From the NCBI GenBank assembly GCA_003241285.1, contig QFOT01000155.1, forward strand, positions 1 to 5,108: a stretch of DNA of 5,108 nt, given 5' to 3'. This document shows, one piece after another, positions 1-5,108 of the stretch. The translations under genes were made by a program, and so were the position numbers. The stretch is from Micavibrio aeruginosavorus. GTDB taxonomy: Bacteria; Pseudomonadota; Alphaproteobacteria; Micavibrionales; Micavibrionaceae. The notes under the pieces were generated by a model. The model was not told where the DNA came from. It was given only the letters and a program-made list of their open reading frames with translations, and ran no database searches. The stretch's first letter is position 1; every line of letters begins with the position of its first letter.

Positions 1-157
1 TTAAAACGCCTGTGTAAATGTTGTGTAAAGTGGCATATTTAGCGCCGGTGGATTTTGTTTTTTTCTGGTAATCAAGAATTTCAACCCATAATTCTGGCTG
101 AGACCGTAACTTGAGCTTGTAATAGCGTTCTGATAATAAGTTTAGAGTTCGTTTCAT
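1..157 (-). CDS. Unidentified protein, N-terminal part only (runs off left edge)
   Basis: Reading the minus strand from the ATG at 157-155 gives 52 codons without a stop up to the window edge, so the gene continues to the left. The protein begins MKRTLNLLSERYYKLKL and contains a RSQPELWVEILDYQKK stretch, then TGAKYATLHNIYTG. It has no signal peptide or membrane segment; the first 20 residues are basic and mixed, as in a soluble cytoplasmic protein. The residue mix is protein-like, which favours a real gene, but I recognise no family motif in so short a piece and assign no function. No good Shine-Dalgarno sequence precedes the ATG; only an A-rich TAGAAATATAGT is seen. It is transcribed divergently from the asparagine-synthase-like gene, with 75 bp between the starts. 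The start could lie elsewhere and the frame could be chance; a full-length sequence would settle both. Confidence 0.55.
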   Translation of the reverse strand, partial: MKRTLNLLSERYYKLKLRSQPELWVEILDYQKKTKSTGAKYATLHNIYTGVL

Positions 158-232
158 ACTATATTTCTATAGATTGAAATAAGTGATATTAAAACAAAAA
201 ATGTACTTCAATAAGAAACATACCCGATTGAA
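158..232. promoter_or_regulatory. Divergent intergenic spacer with weak candidate promoters
   Basis: This A+T-rich 75-bp spacer separates two divergent starts, so promoters for both genes probably lie in it or run into the coding ends. On the plus strand TTGAAA (174-179) is followed 17 bp later by AAAAAT (197-202), a four-of-six match to a -10 box. On the minus strand TTGAAG (complement of 206-211) is followed 17 bp later by TATCAC (complement of 183-188), also four of six. The two candidates overlap, so the two promoters would compete if both are real. No operator-like palindrome stands out. The hexamers are weak enough to occur by chance in such A+T-rich DNA; the call rests mainly on gene orientation. 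Confidence 0.3.
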
Positions 233-1744
233 ATGTCAGAAATCCTTATCAATATCGACACGGCGAGCCAATCTATAATTATTGAGAATGGCCAGGATAG
301 ATTATCGTTACGAAAGGTTAACGATAGGCAATACGTTGATGCCAAAGCAGGGCTCAATATATTTACTATTCTAAAGCTATCAGGCAGTAAGCTGCGCATA
401 TCTACTGCAAATGGAGGAATTTTGCCTCTATATTATCGAATTGAAGCTAACGGGATATCATTCAGTAATTATCCGCATCTTTTAATTCGTTCGGGTGATG
501 CAATAACAATTAGTGCGCAAATTCTCGCCAGCCGCCTGATCGGGGCTAGTAACCAGTTATATAATCCATTTATTTCTATCCCGATGCTTCAGGATAGCTC
601 GGTGTATGAATTTGAAAACGGCCAAATCCGCTATGCAGGTTCGACTTTGCATGAAGATGACAAGGCCTCCTATCAAAGCATACGCGATTTCTGGATTGAA
701 CGATTCCGTAGCTATGCAAAGGAAGACGGTAACATTTGTGTACCGTTATCAGGTGGCTATGACAGTCGGTTGAATTTAGCTATGGCTGCGCATGCGGCTG
801 AAGATATGTCCAAGCTGGTTTGCGTCCATGAGTATAAAGATGATATAGAACAGGGTATTGCCCGTGAGGTAGCCGATAAATATGACGTTCCCCTTATCAT
901 GGTAGGACGTAATGATATGCTGGAACAAGGAAAGGCTTTGAGCCTTACCGAAGACTATATTCTGAAAGCCGGATTGAACAGAGATAATGTCCGAAGATGG
1001 ACATGCCACCTGAGCAACGTAATAGCATCTTATGGCGATAAAACCCGGATTATCGGCTTCGGTGCAGAACCGCATAAGGGAAAATTCTATCGCCAGATAG
1101 AAAGCCTTGATGAAATTCCTCCGCTTTTCTTTACAGGGCGCCGTCGCGTAAAAGAGGCGGTAAAATTAATACATGATGGTAAAGAAAAAGATTTTCATGA
1201 CGAAACTTTGCATTCTTTGATTTCTCAAGCAAAGCAAATCTATACGAAAAAATCCTCTCAGATCGATTACGTGCATTATTTTGCCTATGTGGTGGATAGT
1301 TACGGGTACCGCAGCCGGTATTTTGCAGACATGCATGATATCGATTTTCCTCAATTTAATCATGGTTTTTTGAACACTGTATTTTCCTTGCCGCGTGAGG
1401 AAAAAGAGGCGTTCCTGTTAAATCGACGAATGATGGATGAGTTTGGTTCTCCTGTTGCAAATGTGCCTTACACATCGGCCAATCAAAAATCCCTTGATAA
1501 GAAAATGAGTTTTATCTCAAAACTTTATAAGTACGGCAAGGCGCGTTTAGGGCCGCGGCAGTTAAAAGGCTGGAGGGATGATGTCGGGCTTCGGTCGTCC
1601 AAAGCGGACAGCGTTTTGACGACAAGTCTATTAAAGATACTGGACGAAAAAAATCCGTTGTTTAGCCGGAATGAAATAATAACCGCCTACAATTATTTCT
1701 CCCTTTTGCAGGATAAATATAACGTTGATTATAAATTAATCTGA
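233..1744 (+). CDS. Asparagine-synthase-like ATP-dependent ligase lacking a glutaminase cysteine
   Basis: This 503-residue soluble protein resembles class B asparagine synthetases. Seen directly: a PP-loop SGGYDSR at residues 173-179 (749-769), which in the family binds ATP pyrophosphate; an IIGFGAE segment at about 273-279, where the family has its second glycine/acid motif; and a PQFNHGFLNTVFSLP stretch near 373-387, matching the late part of the synthase domain. Residues 1-145 look like a shrunken Ntn-type glutaminase domain: GILPLYYR (62-69) and FSNYPHLL (77-84) recall the core strands. The catalytic Cys2 of active enzymes is absent (the protein starts Met-Ser-Glu), so glutamine hydrolysis is unlikely. 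Inference: it adenylates a carboxylate and uses ammonia or another amine; the substrate is unknown. The protein is shorter than typical AsnB (about 550), mostly at the N-terminus. ATG 233 is the only plausible start: an in-frame TAA lies at 212-214 and the next in-frame Met is residue 118. No clear ribosome binding site precedes it. The fold is fairly sure, the reaction is not; true asparagine synthesis seems less likely. Confidence 0.88.
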   Translation: MSEILINIDTASQSIIIENGQDRLSLRKVNDRQYVDAKAGLNIFTILKLSGSKLRISTANGGILPLYYRIEANGISFSNYPHLLIRSGDAITISAQILASRLIGASNQLYNPFISIPMLQDSSVYEFENGQIRYAGSTLHEDDKASYQSIRDFWIERFRSYAKEDGNICVPLSGGYDSRLNLAMAAHAAEDMSKLVCVHEYKDDIEQGIAREVADKYDVPLIMVGRNDMLEQGKALSLTEDYILKAGLNRDNVRRWTCHLSNVIASYGDKTRIIGFGAEPHKGKFYRQIESLDEIPPLFFTGRRRVKEAVKLIHDGKEKDFHDETLHSLISQAKQIYTKKSSQIDYVHYFAYVVDSYGYRSRYFADMHDIDFPQFNHGFLNTVFSLPREEKEAFLLNRRMMDEFGSPVANVPYTSANQKSLDKKMSFISKLYKYGKARLGPRQLKGWRDDVGLRSSKADSVLTTSLLKILDEKNPLFSRNEIITAYNYFSLLQDKYNVDYKLI

Positions 1745-3748
1745 TGGCTCTTTTTTGCCTTCCATCGGACAATTACTTGCAACTGCATTCTCAATAGGCA
1801 CAAGCGCAAGGCCCTGACTTGTTTTTGCCTGAATCTTGTCTCCTTTGCAGAGCATGGTTTCCGGCATGAGCACATGAGTTAGTTCTGGCGCTTCCTTTTT
1901 AATTGCGGCCAGATTTGTCCTCCATACCGTGTTTTGTTCTTTGGCTTTAGCTTCGAAATACTGGCGTCGGCACATTGGGTTTAGCAACCAGTCACTGCAA
2001 ACTTCGGGGTCTTTATCGATAGGCTTTAGTCCCAATAGTTCTGCGCGTTTCCATACCTTGTCTATCAATGAGGGAACATAGAAAACATACTGGCATTCAC
2101 CATATCCCAAAAACACCGCTCGTGTTGGCAAGGCAAGTTCGCTATGCAGGCTGCGAAAAGGTAATGTCAGGACCATTCCATTTTTGGGGACGTAGGTATC
2201 AAGAAGCGTGGTTATTTCGGTCGTGTTGTCTTCTCTTGAAAAACTCCAGGGCTTTCGCGCAATCAGGACAATAACGCAAGCCGCTATTAGTAGACCGATA
2301 ATAACTTTATTCGTGCACGGTATTTTCGCATACCAGTTGGCTCTGGCATGAAATACGAGCATCAGTAAAACCGCTAGCGAGGGCAGGCGTAGTCCGAGGA
2401 ACGTAATAAAGAGAATAATGGTGGCCCACATAACGCGTGTCCAGAGTTTTGCTTTTTCAGGCGTGAGGTGTGGAAGCCACATCCACCATGCTAATCCCGC
2501 GATGAGGATCGCAATGCTGGATTGTTCCAGAACGCTTCCCTGAAAGAAGTAATCGATATCGATAATTGGAGGCGTCATTGTCGGTATATGCAAGATCGGC
2601 AGCCATGGCGGAATGGCAGTTCCAATTGCCGCTCCAGCTAACAAGAAACCATAAATTCTTTCTTTATCGTCTATTGAGCGCATCGCGGAATAAGTCCGTT
2701 CTGCCAGCACTGCAACGACCGTAATTACAGCGTAAGGTGTCACGCGTGTCAGCGCAGCCTGTGCGATACTGATGGAAGGCCATAATTCAGTGAATATAAT
2801 TTGCACTGCCCACAGGACCATTGTGACGGCAATGATAGAGATTGCACGCGATGACAGATCCTTCAGACCTTCTTCTTTTGCCTTTGCTTTTAAGGCTATG
2901 ATACCGCAGATGAGCGCTGCCTGAATGCCAAGTACGACGAACAAGCCGTCCTGCAACGGCGTTAAATTGCTTGTTTTACTGAAAACATACGACCACCAGG
3001 CCTCGTGATTAAAGTCTGAATGTGGTACGCGAAGCAAAACAAAGAATATAAAAGGCGTCAGTAAAACCAGTGTTGCAATACCTAACTGAGTTAATTGCAT
3101 AAAGTTTTTCGTTTTTAAAACAAAGTTTTCCCAAAGCGCGTATCCACCCAAGATGCAAAGCAGAACGAGTGCGTGGCTGGGATGGTAAAGAGCGAGCAGG
3201 GCTGCAAGCCCCACAGCCCAATATTGTTTCCCGCGCAAATGTAATCCTAAAATTATAAAACCTATAGTGAGGGCAAAGCCTGAAGTAACGATTTTGAATC
3301 CGGCTCCTATAGCAAGATACCGCCCGAAGCCGCTAAAGCCCGATAGATAGCAAAAAATCATCGCCAGAAAAATAAAACCAAAATCTTTTCGGAAGGCAGA
3401 AAAAAAGTACAATAAGCCAAAGGCAAGACAGCCTAATTGTACGATATAAAACACCAGAAATTGTATATTGGTCGGTATATCCAGCGACGACATCCAAATG
3501 GCAGGAAGCAAGGTAAAGCCAACTTTTGCGGATTGAGTGATGTATTCTTTACTGACAGAGCTGGCTGGAATTTCTGAATTATTCAAAATTTGGGAGAAAA
3601 CGATCGTGTCGTTCACATCGAGGCTGACCGATTTGCCTAGGCCTTCAGAGCCTCTGATCGCAAGCAGGCAGCAAAAAAGCACAAGCCATTGCAGGAATAT
3701 ATTTTTATTGAAAGTCGTGAAAACGTCGCCGGAGAATATTTTTTTCAT
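1736..3748 (-). CDS. Large polytopic inner-membrane protein with soluble C-terminal tail
   Basis: The 670-residue product has about 13-14 hydrophobic segments, roughly at 16-31, 93-118, 122-138, 150-170, 176-200, 220-240, 268-286, 302-320, 335-350, 364-381, 410-426, 437-467 (perhaps two) and 482-497. The loop after the first segment (32-92) carries an acidic LDVNDT (43-48), and a HPSH motif (189-192) sits in segment five. Acidic first loops and HP-x-H motifs occur in GT-C-type glycosyltransferases and related polytopic proteins of surface polysaccharide loci, so a lipid-linked glycosyl transfer role is possible but unproven. Residues 498-670 are hydrophilic with five cysteines (552, 584, 593, 634, 660), which could form disulphides if the tail is periplasmic; the uncertain helix count leaves the side open. 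ATG 3748 is preceded by a lone AGG (complement of 3761-3763) 12 bases away, a long spacing. It lies 42 bp downstream of recQ on the same strand with no terminator visible, so read-through is likely. No family is confidently recognised. Confidence 0.87.
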   Translation of the reverse strand: MKKIFSGDVFTTFNKNIFLQWLVLFCCLLAIRGSEGLGKSVSLDVNDTIVFSQILNNSEIPASSVSKEYITQSAKVGFTLLPAIWMSSLDIPTNIQFLVFYIVQLGCLAFGLLYFFSAFRKDFGFIFLAMIFCYLSGFSGFGRYLAIGAGFKIVTSGFALTIGFIILGLHLRGKQYWAVGLAALLALYHPSHALVLLCILGGYALWENFVLKTKNFMQLTQLGIATLVLLTPFIFFVLLRVPHSDFNHEAWWSYVFSKTSNLTPLQDGLFVVLGIQAALICGIIALKAKAKEEGLKDLSSRAISIIAVTMVLWAVQIIFTELWPSISIAQAALTRVTPYAVITVVAVLAERTYSAMRSIDDKERIYGFLLAGAAIGTAIPPWLPILHIPTMTPPIIDIDYFFQGSVLEQSSIAILIAGLAWWMWLPHLTPEKAKLWTRVMWATIILFITFLGLRLPSLAVLLMLVFHARANWYAKIPCTNKVIIGLLIAACVIVLIARKPWSFSREDNTTEITTLLDTYVPKNGMVLTLPFRSLHSELALPTRAVFLGYGECQYVFYVPSLIDKVWKRAELLGLKPIDKDPEVCSDWLLNPMCRRQYFEAKAKEQNTVWRTNLAAIKKEAPELTHVLMPETMLCKGDKIQAKTSQGLALVPIENAVASNCPMEGKKEPSD

Positions 3749-3790
3749 TTTGCAAATATACCTAAAATCCGAGCAAACGCTATCCCGTAA
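3749..3790. other. Short spacer between recQ and the membrane-protein gene
   Basis: Both flanking genes are on the minus strand. The 42 bp hold only a weak inverted repeat, TTTGC (3749-3753) and GCAAA (3773-3777), with a 19-base loop and no G+C-rich stem or following T-run on the minus strand. I see neither an intrinsic terminator nor a good sigma-70 promoter, so transcription from recQ into the membrane-protein gene is the simplest reading. Confidence 0.4.
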
Positions 3791-5108
3791 TTAGGCGGCA
3801 TTCTTGATGATTGACAGGAATTCTGCGCCGTAGCGTTCAAGTTTGGAAGTCCCGATGCCGGGAATTTGCGCCATCGAATCCATGCTCAAAGGGCGGCGGC
3901 GAACCATGTCGATCAGGGTTTTATCGTGGAAAATAACGTAAGGGGGAATATTATGATCCCGGGCGAGCATGAGGCGCAGGGATTTAAGGTATTCAAACAG
4001 TTTTTTATCATTCTCATTTTCAAGAATATCCGGCGGCCCGACATTCGACTGGCGTTCTGCACGTTTGAGTCGTTTAGGCGGCAATCGTAACTTGATTTCT
4101 GGTTTTTCCTTTAAAAACTTGGCGCCTTCTTCGGTGATATGCAGTCCCCCATAGCCCTCTGCATCGGTGGCAAGATAATTATGGGTCGCCAGTTGACGAA
4201 TAAAGCTATCCCAGTTTTTCCGATCATGTTCGGTCCCGACACCCCATGTGCTGACCGTATGATGATTGTGTTTCCTTGTCATCTCGTTTTCAGTTCCGGT
4301 CAGTACGTCTACGATATGTTTAGCACCGAAGATCTGGCCGGTACGGTAAACACAGGAAATAATTTTTTGAACGGCAAGGCTTCCATCAATTGTTTCCGGA
4401 GGCATCAGGCAGGTATCGCAATTACCGCAAGGCTGGCTGTCGTCACCGAAATATTTAAGCAGTACCTGGCGCCGGCAATCGGCGGCTTCGCAATAGCCCA
4501 GAAGAACGGCAAGTTTTCGTTGTTCTATTCTTTTTTGTTCATCGGGAGTATCGGAGGCGTCCGCGATCATCTTGCGGCGTAGCGCTACATCTTGCATTCC
4601 ATAGAACATAATAGCTGTGGCGGGCAGCCCATCACGCCCGGCGCGGCCCGTTTCCTGATAATAAGCTTCGATATTTTGTGGAAGGTCGAGATGCGCGACA
4701 AAACGCACATCGGGTTTATTAATCCCCATACCGAAAGCGATAGTTGCGACGATAATAACACCTTCGTTATTTATAAACTGCTTCTGATTACGGGCACGAG
4801 TGCCATTATCGAGTCCGGCATGATAGGGCAGGGCGTCATATTTCTGTTGCTTCAGCCATTCGGCGGTTTCTTCGACTTTTTTCCGCGACAGGCAATAGAT
4901 GATCCCACTTTCATTTCTTGCCCGTCCGCCTAGAAAATCCAGCAATTGGCGGCGCGTATTGTCTTTGGCTGCGACGTCGTAACGGATATTGGGACGGTCA
5001 AAACCGGCAACGAAAATTTTCTTGAGGCCAAGTTGTTGCATGATGTCGCGGCGGGTCGGCTCGTCGGCTGTGGCGGTTACCGCGATACAGGGCACATCCG
5101 GATAGCGC
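3791..5108 (-). CDS. recQ: ATP-dependent DNA helicase RecQ, 3' part (N-terminus outside window)
   Basis: RecQ is a 3'-to-5' DNA helicase that unwinds recombination and stalled-fork intermediates. The frame is open through the right edge (it reads RYPD just before the GTG at 5095-5093), so that GTG is an internal valine and not a start. Numbering that codon 1, the visible order is: motif III TATAD (7-11); motif IV SGIIYCLSRKKVE (63-75); motif V VATIAFGMGINKPDVR (116-131); motif VI QETGRAGRDG (147-156); the four zinc cysteines 207, 223, 226 and 229 (CGNCDTC, 4409-4477); a winged-helix RQC region (about 240-330); a basic linker; and an HRDC domain (about 361-432) ending IPGIGTSKLERYG before the last helix. 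The missing part, about 180 residues by comparison with E. coli RecQ (609), would hold the Walker A and DEAH-type motifs. Every visible catalytic and zinc residue is intact, with no frameshift. The identity is very secure; the wording of the motifs suggests an alphaproteobacterial source. Confidence 0.97.
   Translation of the reverse strand, partial: RYPDVPCIAVTATADEPTRRDIMQQLGLKKIFVAGFDRPNIRYDVAAKDNTRRQLLDFLGGRARNESGIIYCLSRKKVEETAEWLKQQKYDALPYHAGLDNGTRARNQKQFINNEGVIIVATIAFGMGINKPDVRFVAHLDLPQNIEAYYQETGRAGRDGLPATAIMFYGMQDVALRRKMIADASDTPDEQKRIEQRKLAVLLGYCEAADCRRQVLLKYFGDDSQPCGNCDTCLMPPETIDGSLAVQKIISCVYRTGQIFGAKHIVDVLTGTENEMTRKHNHHTVSTWGVGTEHDRKNWDSFIRQLATHNYLATDAEGYGGLHITEEGAKFLKEKPEIKLRLPPKRLKRAERQSNVGPPDILENENDKKLFEYLKSLRLMLARDHNIPPYVIFHDKTLIDMVRRRPLSMDSMAQIPGIGTSKLERYGAEFLSIIKNAA

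Noticed and set aside
201..278. A 25-codon ORF (MYFNKKHTRLKCQKS...) overlapping the ligase start in another frame, considered as a precursor or leader peptide for a lasso-type cyclase.
   Set aside because: It has no ribosome binding site, no leader/core pattern and overlaps the real gene; no B-protein or ABC exporter of a lasso cluster is nearby.
776..1075. A 99-codon open frame on the minus strand inside the ligase gene.
   Set aside because: It is fully antisense to a well-supported gene, with no recognisable motif or start signal.
1741..1768. Inverted repeat CTGATGG / CCATCGG with a T-rich 14-base loop just after the ligase stop, considered as a terminator.
   Set aside because: The stem is only 7 bp with one G-T wobble, the T-run is in the loop and not after the stem, and the site lies inside the opposing coding sequence.
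2552..2563. Perfect 12-bp palindrome ATCGATATCGAT, considered as an operator.
   Set aside because: It encodes Ile-Asp-Ile-Asp inside the membrane-protein gene and is explained by that repeated dipeptide.
4139..4582. A 147-codon open frame on the plus strand inside recQ.
   Set aside because: It is the antisense shadow of the RecQ zinc-binding and winged-helix region, whose family motifs are unmistakable.
5093..5095. GTG as a possible start of a 434-residue recQ product.
   Set aside because: The frame continues upstream with RecQ-like residues RYPD, and the codon falls just before motif III, so it is internal.

Overview
The window looks like chromosomal DNA of a Gram-negative bacterium of moderate G+C. 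The RecQ helicase on the right reads like the alphaproteobacterial form of the family (inference from the wording of its motifs, such as the 'PDVRFVAHLDLP' and 'YGMQDV' stretches, without a database search). The left part is visibly richer in A+T than the right: single 60-base lines counted by hand gave 16-26 G+C in the first 1.3 kb and 22-41 in the recQ part. This fits a variable, surface-type locus lying beside a conserved housekeeping gene.

Layout from left to right: (1) the first 52 codons of an unidentified minus-strand gene that leaves the window at base 1; (2) a 75-bp divergent spacer that must hold the control signals for genes 1 and 3; (3) a plus-strand gene (233-1744) for an asparagine-synthase-like ATP-using enzyme with a clear PP-loop but no N-terminal glutaminase cysteine; (4) a convergent minus-strand gene (1736-3748) for a 670-residue polytopic membrane protein with a soluble, cysteine-bearing tail, overlapping gene 3 tail to tail by 9 bp; (5) a 42-bp spacer; (6) the 3' three quarters of recQ on the minus strand (3791 to beyond 5108).

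RecQ acts in DNA repair and recombination and has no evident functional tie to the rest. The asparagine-synthase-like enzyme and the membrane protein are of kinds often found in surface polysaccharide or glycoconjugate loci, so a joint role in modifying or exporting a surface molecule is possible, but nothing in the window proves a pathway. No RNA gene, insertion sequence, CRISPR array, attachment site or convincing terminator was seen. The only new-biology candidate is the enzyme/membrane-protein pair, and the evidence for it is modest.
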